Position numbers and translations under genes: made by a program
Shown: positions 25,301-37,400 of the stretch, in pieces
How positions within the stretch are numbered: the first letter of the stretch is position 1
How the letters are laid out: every line of letters starts with the position of its first letter
Assembly: GCF_026151205.1 (NCBI RefSeq)
Contig: NC_087075.1
Span: forward strand, 11,826,303 to 11,890,302
Source of the DNA: Bolinopsis microptera
Lineage: Eukaryota; Ctenophora; Tentaculata; Lobata; Bolinopsidae
Direction of reading: 5' to 3'
Length of the DNA: 64,000 nt
Notes under the pieces: model-generated
Databases searched by the model: none
What the model was told of the DNA's origin: nothing
Seen by the model: the letters and a program-made list of their open reading frames with translations, nothing else

Positions 25301-26580
25301 TTGCAAAGGGGAGGCCTGCCTTCCGAGATCGCATTACCAGGGGGAAGCCTCGAGTCCAAATTTGTGTATCGAGGGGTAGGTGCAGACTTCGATAAACCGA
25401 AAAACCAAAAAAAAATGTTCGGCTTATAATGAAGAAGGTAGCATGAAACGTGGAGAAAAGTGGTTTTTAGAAAAACTTTGAAAAATTGTGACTTAGAAAA
25501 TTTTCGGCCCGAGTCATTCTCGATACGTACCTCTCGTATCGAGAGCTCCCGATTCCGAGCTGCGCAGTGCGCTCGTGTTGCAAAGGGGAGGCCTGCCTTC
25601 CGAGATCGCATTACCAGGGGGAAGCCTCGAGTCCAAATTTGTGTATCGAGGGGTAGGTGCAGACTTCGATAAACCGAAAAACCAAAAAAAAATGTTCGGC
25701 TTATAATGAAGAAGGTAGCATGAAACGTGGAGAAAAGTGGTTTTTAGAAAAACTTTGAAAAATTGTGACTTAGAAAATTTTCGGCCCGAGTCATTCTCGA
25801 TACGTACCTCTCGTATCGAGAGCTCCCGATTCCGAGCTGCGCAGTGCGCTCGTGTTGCAAAGGGGAGGCCTGCCTTCCGAGATCGCATTACCAGGGGGAA
25901 GCCTCGAGTCCAAATTTGTGTATCGAGGGGTAGGTGCAGACTTCGATAAACCGAAAAACCAAAAAAAATGTTCGGCTTATAATGAAGAGGGTAGCATGAA
26001 ACGTGGAGAAAAGTGGTTTTTAGAAAAACTTTGAAAAATTTTGACTTAGAAAATTTTCGGCCCGAGTCATTCGGAATTTTTTCTGAAAACTGCTTTTCTC
26101 CACGTTTTCATGCTACTCATGCTACTCTGTTCATTATTTGCCGAAAATATTTTTTCGGTTTTTGAAGTCCACACCTTCCTCTCGATACACAATTTTGGAC
26201 TCGAGGTAATGCGATCTCGGAAGGCAGGCCTCCCCTTTGCAACACGAGCTCGGAATCGGGAGCTCTCGATACGGGAGGTACGTATCGAAAATGACTCGGA
26301 CCGAACATTTTCTAAGTCAACATTTTTCAAAGTTTTTCTGAAAACCACTTTTCGCCATGTTTCATGATACTCTGTTCATTATTGGCCGAAAATATCTTTT
26401 TTTAAAATAATTTGTCTCGAAATTCTAAATTTTTCAGGTTTTCAATGGCATAAAATGGCATAAAATGGCATAAAATGGAGACTATTTCTATAAAGAAAAT
26501 GGAAAAACCTATGAGTAATTCTCCATTTTCTCCATTTTCTCCATTTTCTCCATTTATGCCATTGGCCCCCCCCCCCCCGG
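22396..26580. mobile_element. 4.2-kb poly(G)-bounded inverted-repeat element built on a 277-bp satellite
   Basis: The left edge is a run of 19 G followed by GCCAATGGCATAAAATGG; the right edge is the inverted TTATGCCATTGG followed by a run of C. Inside each end are inverted ATTTTCTCCATTTT words. The interior is a 12-copy direct tandem array (22790-26068) followed by one diverged inverted copy (26070-26410). No coding capacity is recognised; the many 60-130 codon frames repeat with the satellite period. Confidence 0.8.
22790..26068. repeat. 277-bp satellite, 12 tandem copies with higher-order structure
   Basis: The landmark GCAAAGGGGAGGCCTGCC recurs at about 22797, 23073, 23350, 23627, 23904, 24188, 24465, 24742, 25026, 25303, 25580 and 25857. 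Spacing is 277 except for two 284-bp steps, each carrying a 7-bp insertion (GACTTACAACTTAG) at about 24091 and 24929, exactly 838 apart. Each unit has a perfect hairpin, CTCGATACGTACCTCTCGTATCGAG. Confidence 0.95.
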
Positions 26581-26599
26581 AAAATCCTGTATGGTTTCA

Positions 26600-26890
26600 C
26601 ATCCAACGACCTTGAAGTACAGTTCACAGTAAACCCAAGATTGGGTACCCTGGCTAAGGTTCCAGATGTCCGTACAAAAAGCTCATCAGACTCTATATGA
26701 AACATCATTTAGTGTAATGGGTCCCAGACTCTGGAACTGTATACCTTGGCACAATATTAATATATACGCGCAGTCTCAAAGCATGATGGCTTCAGTATAT
26801 TATTTAATACTTATTATGTATTATCTTTTGATTGATGGTGATCATGTATACACACGACGTATCTCAAGGTCTTTAGGAAATTAAGGGAGT
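26600..26890 (+). mobile_element. 3'-end remnant of a LINE ORF
   Basis: The frame contains [17 protein letters not shown], the 'SFxVxGPxLWNxLP' tail of Jockey/CR1-like elements. The same motif occurs at 50122-50400. Only a fragment remains. Confidence 0.65.
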
Positions 26891-26949
26891 ATTGAGTATC
26901 ATGCCTTAATAATTGTAACAAATTTGTAGTGCTGTGCAGTAATACTCCG

Positions 26950-27085
26950 TTAACTTTTTACTTCGGAGATTGATAAAATGAAGAAGCCGCGGTAGATCGG
27001 GGTTTTGATTTTTACATTATGAATGTTAAGCCCTATTTGGGGGAAGGAAATGGCCGCGGTAAATCGGGGTTTTACTGTAATTAGT
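26950..27085. mobile_element. MITE, family CAGTAAAACCCCGATTTACC
   Basis: It carries CCGCGGTAGATCGGGGTTTT and ends CCGCGGTAAATCGGGGTTTT followed by ACTGTAA. Related copies are at 52080-52232 and the ends of 57873-58467. Confidence 0.75.
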
Positions 27086-27330
27086 TGGTGATTGAACGCT
27101 GCTGTTCCACGCTGATATTTCGCGGCAGATGCCACGATTTAACAAAAATCAGGTATCGCGACATCATCCTCATATAATGTATAATATCTTATTATAGTTA
27201 TACTAGTTAGTAAAACTTAATTTATACTGTTTCTTATTATGGTTGCTGCAGTTTCCTGTGTTTTGTTTTTAAACGAAGCAACTAACTCTAAGTATTAAGT
27301 TAAAATTTAATGTTTAGGACCGAATTGACC

Positions 27331-28102
27331 CAGCTGCTTGTCCGCCGTGGCTAAATGGATCGGCGGCGGCGTTTCACTAAAATTACACCGGCGGCGGCGG
27401 CGTACGCCGGCGTGAGCCGTGAAATCAAGGCCAACTAAATTGAGGTCTATGAAATATGAATATGATCATGTACTTAATTTGGGTAATTTAGACTTAACTT
27501 CAACAAATGATGTTGGTATATTGTTATGGTATTATCTGCTATCAAATAAAAGTTGAGACAAATTGATACAATTATTTTATTTAAGGTAAAATACATAAAC
27601 AATAAATTATTATTACAACATGAACATGTCACGAGTACAATTTCACTGTGAATTGTGAATGCATATAAACATAGGCAGACTTAAAACTGCAGAGTGCAGA
27701 TTGCTAATTGTACATTAGAAAATAATAGATCAGTACAATTTAACTTATATTATATTATATTAAGGAGCATGAAATTTTCGATGTAACGCGTCGCGTTACA
27801 TCGAGTCACACGTGGGCGTCAGATGAGAGCTATATAGCTGCTTATAGTAACTGTAGTTCGGATTATTCCATATAATACGGTATAAACAATATTGTTAAGT
27901 TAGCTAAAGGTGTGTATCATGTATGTGTTGCCCCTAGCCGCTAATCTCTATCAGTAACACTGATATCTTCAAATGAAGACAGAATTATTTTGAAGTCAGA
28001 AAATGCACGCCGTACGCCGATGTACGCCGGGGTGTATCGGCGGCGTTCGGCGTGGCAAAATCACCCGGCGGCGGCGGCGTTCGGCGGCGGCGGACAAGCC
28101 TG
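27331..28102. mobile_element. hAT-type non-autonomous element with 8-bp target duplication
   Basis: The element starts CAGCTGCTTGTCCGCCG and ends CGGCGGCGGACAAGCCTG, imperfect inverted repeats rich in CGGCGG. It is flanked by AATTGACC at 27323-27330 and again at 28103-28110. An 8-bp duplication and CAG...CTG-type ends fit the hAT superfamily. The 772-bp interior has no transposase. Confidence 0.85.
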
Positions 28103-28458
28103 AATTGACCGCGTTATGTTTTCGCACAGTCTTTAGTTTATACTTTTATGTATGTACTTATAGTGTTTCATGAGTATTACTATTATATCATACTCATGAA
28201 CGGAGTCACAAACAGCTCTTAATCTGGTAAATCGGGCTGACCGGCCACGGGTTTGTTGTATGATCAAGAAGTTCTGTGATGATTTATATCCGTGACTTAG
28301 CAATAAAGGTATTCACTATTCACAAAACAATGACTGATAAGATTCATCAAGACTGCATGTGGGGTGCACTGTTATAAATTACGCCTGAGTCGTTTTATTT
28401 TAAATGTGACACGTATCGATCTTACGTTTTCTCCCTACAACTCGAACCCTCGACAACA

Positions 28459-29750
28459 TGTTCATGATTTTATTTTCTGCTATAATTTCCCATGTCCATT
28501 CTGAGGGGGAGCAACGTGCTCTCCGATTCGGACATACAGTCGAGGACTACATCCTGCTAGAAAGATGGTATAATGGATACATCAACATCACAGTTTTCTG
28601 TGTGCACTTGGGTCAAGAATAGATTTGATTCAAAATATCCAATAGTGCTGAACTACTATGATAATTACGAGATAGCTCTCGGTTCCCCCGGCTACTTATA
28701 CAACCTGGGTGGTAAATACTAATCTCATACTGAGGGATGAGTACAATGTTCCTGATGGTGAGTGGTTCCACCTCTGCTGGACCTGGACTACCTCTACCTA
28801 CATCCTCACAGTCTACCTTAATGGAGATGTAATAGGATCCACAGCTACTAATGAGAGGGAGCTAGAGACTGGTGGGAGGATGAGCTTGGGAAGCAATGCA
28901 TATGGAACACCAGCTTACATCTTTGGAGGTGATATGTTCAAGTTGAACATTTATAGTAGAGTCCTCAGTTCCTCTGAGATACAAAGAATGTCATCTGACA
29001 TGTGCTCTGTGGAGGAGGAGGTACTCACCTCTATTAAAATTCTAAGTTGGGAGGAGATAGTGCTAAGTGAAAAAAATGGATCAGTGACAAAGATCCCATT
29101 CAGATGTATTCTCGCTGAAAACAACAGGCAGGATCTAGCAGCAATCAAGCAGGATCTAGCAGCAACCAAGCAGGATCTAGCAGCAATCAAGCAGGATCTA
29201 GCAGCAATCAAGCAGGATCTAGCAGCAATCAAGCAGGATCTAGCAGCAACCAAGAGTGAGTTATTTTATAACTTTCTATCCTATTCTACGATTGATAGTG
29301 ATAATCCCCAAATCTTTCTAAATCATAATCCAAACCAGGCAACTCCTATAATACTTTTATAATCTAATGTTATAGTCTTGCTTGATAACACATTAATTAA
29401 CGTGTAATTATTTTCAGAACTGCATCTGACTCTGATAACTGTGTTATCAGTTATTTTCCTGATTCTCCTGACAATTCTTCACCACAAAATGGTGGAAACA
29501 AAGAGAACAAACCAGCCCGTTGTCATGAGTGAACTTGCCAGAGAAATTCCCAGTGTACGAGGACAAGAGCCAGGTGAAAAGAAGGAAACTGGAGTGCTCC
29601 CTGGTAACCTGGTAACCTGGTAACCTGGTAACCGGGTAACTGGAGTCATGCTCCCTGGTGCAGAGGAATACGACACAGTTGATACTTGGACTCTGTTAAG
29701 TAGTAAGTCAGCTATAAGTTGTGGAATTCGAAGAAAGTTTAATTCTTTTA
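28459..29750 (+). CDS. Pentraxin/LamG-like single-pass membrane protein, two frameshifts
   Basis: Starts with a signal peptide (MFMILFSAIISHVHSEGEQ). A pentraxin-like fold follows in pieces: FSVCTWVKNRF, IVLNYYDNYEIALGSPG, then DGEWFHLCWTWTTSTYILTV and FGGDMFKLNIYSRVLSSSEI. The last two match the 'DGxWHHVCxTW ... LxxFNVWxxxLSxxEI' pattern. The frame must shift once near 28558-28566 (GAAAGATGG) and once near 28683-28700 (CCCCC or GGG run); both are at homopolymers, so sequencing error is as likely as decay. About seven copies of a 21-base unit (QDLAAIK) form a likely coiled stalk up to a donor at about 29252. The next exon (from about 29418) has a membrane segment, LITVLSVIFLILLTIL, and a cytoplasmic tail interrupted by GGTAACCT repeats (29602-29640), then EEYDTVDTWTLL. 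Confidence 0.65.
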
Positions 29751-29981
29751 CCGGCCTTATTTTAATTAAGTGATGAAATATTTTAAATCACTAAAGATAC
29801 CTTTTAGGTGAAATTGCATGTATTAGATTTTATCAACGTTAATTCATATCTTGTTCTGATCCGACGGTTATAGGGATCTTTCTATAATCATACAGATCAT
29901 ATTCAACATTCTCGACCATATCTTTGCTACAATTGATAAAGTTTTATTCATTGATTGACCCTAGCGAGTGATTCATATCTA

Positions 29982-30563
29982 CCTTACAAGACATTTTTAT
30001 AACGTACGAAATGCGACGGTTTTCCCGAAATTTCGCCATATTTTCGGACCGCCAAAATTTCGGTCGTCGTAATAGAATCCGTCGCATTATTTTTATCTTA
30101 TTCCAATAATTGTGGCTTCATCGATTCATTTTGTTCTTGAAAAGTTAGTGATATGATGGTGGGACAAATAAACACAATATTCCATGATGAATTTAATGTC
30201 AAGTAATACGTTTTAAATTTACAATAAATTACATTTATGTGCTAACATAAACGTCTTATAAGAGACTAAGTCAAGATAAACAATTTAATACCAAACTCAA
30301 TAAGTGAAACTGAAAGAGTCGAGCCGGACCCCTTAGAGGAAGATGAAGAAATCGATTTATAAGTTTCATTTTGTTTCAACATGATTTTACCGATTTTTAG
30401 AAAATTTGGAATTTCCTTTGTGTCAGAAAACAAAATGATGAAAAATACCCTTATTTTCTGTGACGTCCGAAATGTGACGGTTTTTGTTCAATTTCGCCAT
30501 ATTTTCGGACCGCCAAAATTTCGGTCGTCGCAAATTGGTCCGCCACAAAAATGTCTTGTAAGG
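29982..30563. mobile_element. TA-flanked MITE (CCTTACAAGACATTTTT ends)
   Basis: The left CCTTACAAGACATTTTTAT and right AAAAATGTCTTGTAAGG ends are inverted and bounded by TA on both sides, as for Tc1/mariner-type elements. Each half carries CGCCATATTTTCGGACCGCC and AAAATTTCGGTCGTCG. There is no transposase. Confidence 0.88.
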
Positions 30564-31444
30564 TATCTGATTGTAATCAATTGTAAATATAAGAATCTGG
30601 AAGCTTCCAACGGGAATTATATAACTGATTTACCTGTTACATACTATTACTACCACAGTATCACGTCATATCAAAACAAATTTCCATTGTAACTATTTCA
30701 TATTAGAGCGATTTGATTATTTGATTTCCCGGACGAATTGAATAATAATACTATAAATAGGAATAAATTGAGTATTTACAATTTCCCTGTAAGGCTATAG
30801 TATAACTATAATAATTATCATTACAAAAATGTACGGGCAGGGCCCCATAAAGAAGGAATTCATTTTATAACTTAAGAATAAAACAAAGTTTATCAGAAAG
30901 TCTTACAGGTGCATAAGCTTTATATAAAGTCAAAATGTCCACAGAAAAAAAAATTAATAACCCCATTGTCACAGGATCAGAGTCTCAATAAAATCAATTA
31001 TAAATAGTTACCAGGTTACCAGGTTACCAGGTTACCATGTTACCAGGTTACCAGGTTACCAGGTTACCAGGTTACTAGGTTACCCGGTTACCAGGTTACC
31101 AACATGTCCACGGAAACAAAAATTTAATTTCCCAATGTCACAGAATCAGAGTCTCAATAAAATCAATCATAAATAGTCTCCACTCTACAGATCAAAAGGT
31201 ATTTCATCTCAATAGTATTAATAATACAGAAAGTAATCTTTATTCGCTCTTATAAGTGGGTCAATCATACAATTTGATAGTTGGGGACGACGTGAGAGTC
31301 CCACTTCGTCCCCAACTATCAAAATATTAATACAGAAAGCTAACAATTCGGACATTCGATTGGTTTTAGTTGTCCTTCATAATCCATAGTCATTTCCATG
31401 GCAACAAGATCCCATTTGATGGTACCGGTAGTTAAAATACAAAC
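30564..31444. other. Intergenic stretch with an 8-bp (GGTTACCA)n array
   Basis: 31007-31103 is a tandem array of CCAGGTTA. A near-duplicate segment (CATGTCCACRGAAACAAAAA ... CAGAGTCTCAATAAAATCAA) lies on both sides of it. A GGGGACGACGTGAGAGTCCC hairpin-like repeat is near 31285. No gene is seen. Confidence 0.7.
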
Positions 31445-34400
31445 TCAGCATTGATCTTTATCATCTTCTGTCATGGTAGAGTTGTCAACCTATAAACATA
31501 GTAAAGATAACTGCTTGTATCATAATTAGTCGCTCCAACGCAGTTTTACTACACATATTACGTGCGGGAGGTGTTAGTTTGGAAATCTTTTTAATCTTTA
31601 CACAATTATAGTTGTTATTATAGTTGTTATTATAGTTGTTAATATAGTTGTTATTATAGTTGTTATTATAGTTGTTATTATAGTTGTTATTATAGTTGTT
31701 ATTATAGTTGTTATTATAGTTGTTATTATAGTTGTTATTATAGTTGTTATTATAGTTGTTATTATAGTTGTTATTATAGTTGTTATTATAGTTGTTATTA
31801 TAGTTGTTATTATAGCTGTTACAATAGTTGTTATTATAGTTGTGTGTAAAATGGATTGCGGAAAAGAAGGAGGGCTAAAATAGCAAAAATAGCTGGCTTA
31901 TGTGAACGATCCCTTAGTACAACAGGTTAATGAGGCTGAAGGTAAGCATCCATTAATCAAATTTAGCATATCAATCAATTGATCAATTAAACAATTTATT
32001 AAAACAAGGCGACCTAATTATAAGTTATACATACCATGGCTGTGCTGTCGTCTTCTAGCACTAGTTTAGCAATTGTAGCGTCTATATCAATCTTCAGTTG
32101 AACTGATGCGGACATGTCAGGAATAAGAACGTCTATCAGTTTCACTATCCCGAACACTATGTGCTGAATACATTGTTTTAAATAAATAAATTAGATTGAT
32201 TTATAGATGTGGATACTCATGGGGAGGTGATACATATTTGTATTATAGAACGCGGTTCTTTTGCGATAGTCAAAACGCGACAACTAGCGCTGGATGGCGA
32301 CAACTAGCGCTAAATATATATGTTCGATAATTGTCGCTATCCAGCGCTAGTTGTCGCCATCCAGCGCTAGTTGTCGCCATCCAGCGCTAGTTGTCGCTAT
32401 CCAGCGCTAGTTGTCGCTGGCTATGCGACACTGTCGCACGCGATAGTTTGCGATGGCCAGCGCAACTGGCCATCGCAGAAAACAGTTCGATAACTAGCGC
32501 TGGATAGCGACAACTAGCGCTGGATAGCGACAACTAGCGCTGGCCAGCGCTGGCCAGCGCTAAGCGATAGCCAGCGCTGGCCAGCGCTGGCCATCGATAT
32601 CCAGCGCAAAATTTTCGCGCTATTACCCGTCAGCTAGCGCTGGCCAGCGCTGGCCAGCGCTAACCAGCGCTAACCAGCGCTAGCCAGCGCTAACCAGCGC
32701 TAACCAGCGCTAGCCAGCGCTAGCCAGCGCTAGCCAGCGCTAGCCAGCGCTAGCCAGCGCTAGCCAGCGCAATGTATCAAAAGACAAAATCATATACTTG
32801 CGATATTACTCGGATGATGATTAATCACTTTACACTCGACTGTCACGTGACTTTTTTAACCCATTCTCTGACTCTAGCTGGTACTGAACAACTTTTCGAA
32901 ACCCTAACCCTCTAATCTGATCCCAACCCTAACCCAATCCTTAACAAAAACATATGCTGAAACCCTAACCCTAACGAGAAATTAGACTAACTTCCTTATA
33001 CGGTCATATCACGTGATCGATACAGTTTTTCGCCAATATCTCGTCAGGAGAGCATTTTAACCCTATGTCATGGGGGTTGATTCGGAATTAGCGTTCGAAA
33101 ATACATTGCATCGATTGAAGTTGGTTACAACAATCGGGGGCCTTTTAGAACAATCTCGAAGATCGACTGTAGAGTGATTTAGCACGCTCGATATTAGTAT
33201 TACTCGTCAGCCAGCGCTAACCAGCGCAATATAGTTGCGATATTACTCGTCAGCTAGCGCTGGCCAGCGCTGGCTAGCGCTGGCTAGCGCTGGTTAGCGC
33301 TGGCTAGCGCTGGTTAGCGCTGGTTAGCGCTGGTTAGCGCTGGCTAGCGCTGGTTAGCGCTGGCCAGCGCTAGCTGACGGGTAATAGCGCGAAAATTTTG
33401 CGCTGGATATCGATGGCCAGCGCTGGCCAGCGCTGGCTATCGCTTAGCGCTGGCCAGCGCTGGCCAGCGCTAGTTGTCGCTATCCAGCGCTAGTTGTCGC
33501 TATCCAGCGCTAGTTATCGAACTGTTTTCTGCGATGGCCAGTTGCGCTGGCCATCGCAAACTATCGCGTGCGACAGTGTCGCAACTAGCGCTGGATAGCG
33601 ACAACTAGCGCTGGATGGCGACAACTAGCGCTGGATGGCGACAACTAGCGCTGGATAGCGACAATTATCGAACATATATATTTAGCGCTGGCCAGCGTTA
33701 TCCAGCGCTGGATAGCGACAACTAGCGCTGGATGGCGACAACTAGCGCTGGATAGCGCTAGTTGTCGCCATCCAGCGCTAGTTGTCGCGTTTTGACTATC
33801 GCAAAAGAACCTAGAACGCTTGTAACATTTGTAACTCCCCCCCCCCCCCCCTTTGAAGGCCCCGAATTATTTTCTTTCAAAATATGCAACTTATTGGCAA
33901 CTTGGCAAAACCATTGGCTGAATAAGTTAAACGCTAAAACTGTTTAACAATTCTATAAAAAATCCGTAGTATTAGTTAATCAGTGAGAGAATAGGACATA
34001 AGCCGATCAGCCCTTATTATTTTAAGTAGATTGAGTAATTAAATATTAAGTAATTATTAATAAGTAACAATTAATTGAGTAATTATAAGTAATAACCTCA
34101 AAGAATATGACGAATAGAAGCTGAACGGCGAATAGTTTCCAGAAGAAGAAGTTGTGTTTCCCGTCTCGGTCCCTATACGACCAATACCTGCCAAACATGT
34201 TCTTTTATAATCGTACCCAGAAAAAGAATTAAGATGTAAATCATATTATAATTCAGCCTACTAATTTCTTCATAGAATACCATTTGCAATTGATTAATAA
34301 TTCAGCTAAATAATTGTATAAGAATATAAATAATAAAAATACAAGGTATAGAAATAGCTTTTAAGTTCTGCTAAAAAGTGCTTACTTCTGACTAACGGAG

Positions 34401-37400
34401 GCAGCTGTAGGCTTAGTGTCAGTAGAAGCATAATCCACATATTTTACCTTCCATTCTGTTCCCCTTGAACTTAACAATAAACTCAATGATTTCTGTCACA
34501 TGTTTACAGATTTATAGTTAAACTAATACCGGCCCTTCCCGGCTATTCTCACACACACACACACACACACACCCAGACACCCAGACACCCAAAAAACCAG
34601 ACACCCGGACAAATTAACAACTTTACCTGCAGGTTATATTGAGTCCGGTCATCTCCGGAGAAGCGTAGGCTAAACTGAAGTTAACATATCCACTGAGCCG
34701 GTCCTGTAGACCTTGGGCTTGAAATTCGTCTGCATTCTGTGGAATACACTGTTACCATGGTAATATAACTATAGTAACACCATAGTAACAGGAGTACAGA
34801 TTTAGTCAAACAAAGCAATCTAATATGATCGACCCACTCAGAAGAGCGAAAAAATATAACTAAAATAAATAATATTTATAAGATAACACACTTTAACTTA
34901 CAATATTTTCTAAGTTTTTGATCAGATTATTGATTTCAAGGTTGAACTAACATCGTAAGCGTAGAGCATCATAGGAAGGAAATCAGAGGAAAAAGCAATG
35001 ATACCAGCGTTACAGACTATAGCTATCTTCCCTACAGCGGACAGGATATCGTACCAAATACCTGACAAATACTGTTACCAGGTTACCAGGTTACCAGGTT
35101 ACCAGGTTACCAGGTTACCAGGTTACCAGGTTAGCAATAATACCCACGTTACAGACTATATCTATCTTCCCTACAGCGGACAGGATATCGTACCAAGTAC
35201 CTGACAAATACTGTTACCAGGTTACCAGGTTACCAGGTTACCAGGTTACCAGGTTACCAGGTTACCAGGTTACCAGGTTACCAGGTTGCTATAGCTATCT
35301 TCCCTACAGCGGACAGGATATCGTACCAAATACCTGACAAATACTGTTACCAGTTGACACACGCGCGAAGCCGGCCCCTCTCCAGCCGGCCGGCCAGCCG
35401 GCGTGCACGCTTCGCGTGCACGAGAGGTATACAACGTGTAGCAAGTTACCAGGTTATCAGGTTACCTGGTTATCAGGTTACCAGGTTACCAGGTTACTAT
35501 GTTTAAGTTGATAGTTGTAGAACTAACAGTACTTATTTTACCCCGTTATCATCTCCACACATTTAACCCTGGTATGTAGCAGGGATACCTAGAGGCAGGA
35601 AGAGCATCTTCATGCTTTCCTCTTGTGAGCCACCAGGTCCAGCCTATCTTTAAAAAGGAAAAAAAGAAAAAATTACCTATATCCCTGCACTTGAGGCCAG
35701 TAGGGCGTCTTAATTGGGCCACGAACTTGAACGCGTCCAATCGTATCTCCAGAAGGTTGTTGACAAGAGCTAGAAGGGGAGCAAGAGGCCACGCTGCTAC
35801 AAATATCGTCACAAATCCATACTGCAGGGGTTAGGTGAGATTGATATTGCATAGTTATGAAAGGTTACAGACGTCACCACTAGGTACGGACGGGGCTCAT
35901 TGTAAAATTTGAATGACGACTAGTGAGATTCTATATTGAACATGAACATGAGGTCTCTCCGTACGTGATCAATCAGCATCAAATCTAAAATACACTTTAC
36001 TGGAAGAAGTTGGTTCACTATCTACAAAATATCAATATTTCCAACTCCACATGATCCTAAAATACAATGACACCTGAATAATCATCTCAAGGCGTAACTA
36101 TGGTAACTTGTAGTGTAACTATGGTAACTTGTAGTGTAACTATGGTAACTAGTAGTGTAACTTGTAGTGTAACTATGGTAACTTGTAGTGTAACTATGGT
36201 AACTTGTAGTGTAACTATGGTAACTTGTAGTGTAACTATGGTAACTTGTAGTGTAACTATGGTAACTTGTAGTGTAACTATGGTAACTTGTAGTGTAACT
36301 ACTAACTATGGTAACTTGTAGTGTAACTATGATAACTTGTAGTGTAACTATGGTAACTTGTAGTGTTACTATGGTAACTAGTAGTGTAACTATGGTAACT
36401 TGTTAACCTGTATATCACTCCAAATACTCCGCAAACACGTCTCTGGTCTCACCCTAGTTCGAAAGGCTCTCCCCCGGGGGGCCCTTGGTTCCCCTTTTTT
36501 TTTCCCTTTTCACTTCTTTTTTATTTTTCTTTTTAAAAACCTGCAGGGATGGGGTTTTAATGGAATTTTTAAACCCCACTTTTTAACCATCATTCTGATT
36601 AAATATTTCAAAAATTGTGATTTTAAATTTTCCCCTTTTCGGTTTCCCGAAGGTGTTTGCTGTTGTTTACTCCCGGAAATATGTGCCGCTTTTCCTTTTC
36701 CTTTTAAAAAAACAGTAGAATAAAAACCTGTCCCAGAAAGCCCCCTTTAAATATTGAAACTATGGAACTGTTTTTGTAACTTGGCCCCCACTCCCTGTCC
36801 CCAGCCCCCCTTTATTTTTTGGTAACTATGGTAACAAATATTTAACAATGGAACATACCTGTCCCAGCAGCCCCCTTTTTATTTTTAAAAACTATGGTAA
36901 CTGGGTTTGTAACTAGGGTTTAACCCAAGTATTGTAATTTGGGTTACCCCTACCTGTCCCGCGGGCCCCCTTTATTTTTTGTATATGGAAAACGGGTTTG
37001 TAAACTTGGTAAACTCCCGTCCCAGCAGCTCCCTTTATTTTTGTAACAAGGGTAATGTATTGTAACTAGGGTAACCCTCCCTGCCCAGAGCCCCTTTATT
37101 ATTGTAACTATGGAAACCTGGGTATTCCCAAATTGGGTAACTATGGTCAAAACCCCTGCCCCAGCGTCCCTTTATTATTGTAACTGGGGCCCCCTGTTTT
37201 TACTATTTTTAAACTAGGGTTTAACCTACCTTCCCCAGCAGCTCCCTTTTTTTAAATTTTTCCCTATGGTAAAAGTATTGTAACTTTTGGTAAACTCCCT
37301 GTCCCACCCGCTCCCTTTTTTGAAAATTTTTGGAAACCCAAAGTTTTTACTTTTTGAAAACTATGGTAACATTTACCGGCCCCAGAAAGCCCCCTTTTTT

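Noticed and set aside
22712-26367. Repeated frames of 70-130 codons on both strands
   Set aside because: They recur with the 277-bp satellite period and change only with it; there is no start context, domain or splice support.
34440-34505. Candidate extra anoctamin exon (minus) between 34627 and 34187
   Set aside because: Joining it gives an early stop, while exons 34736-34627 and 34187-34097 join perfectly in phase and match the family ([11 protein letters not shown]).
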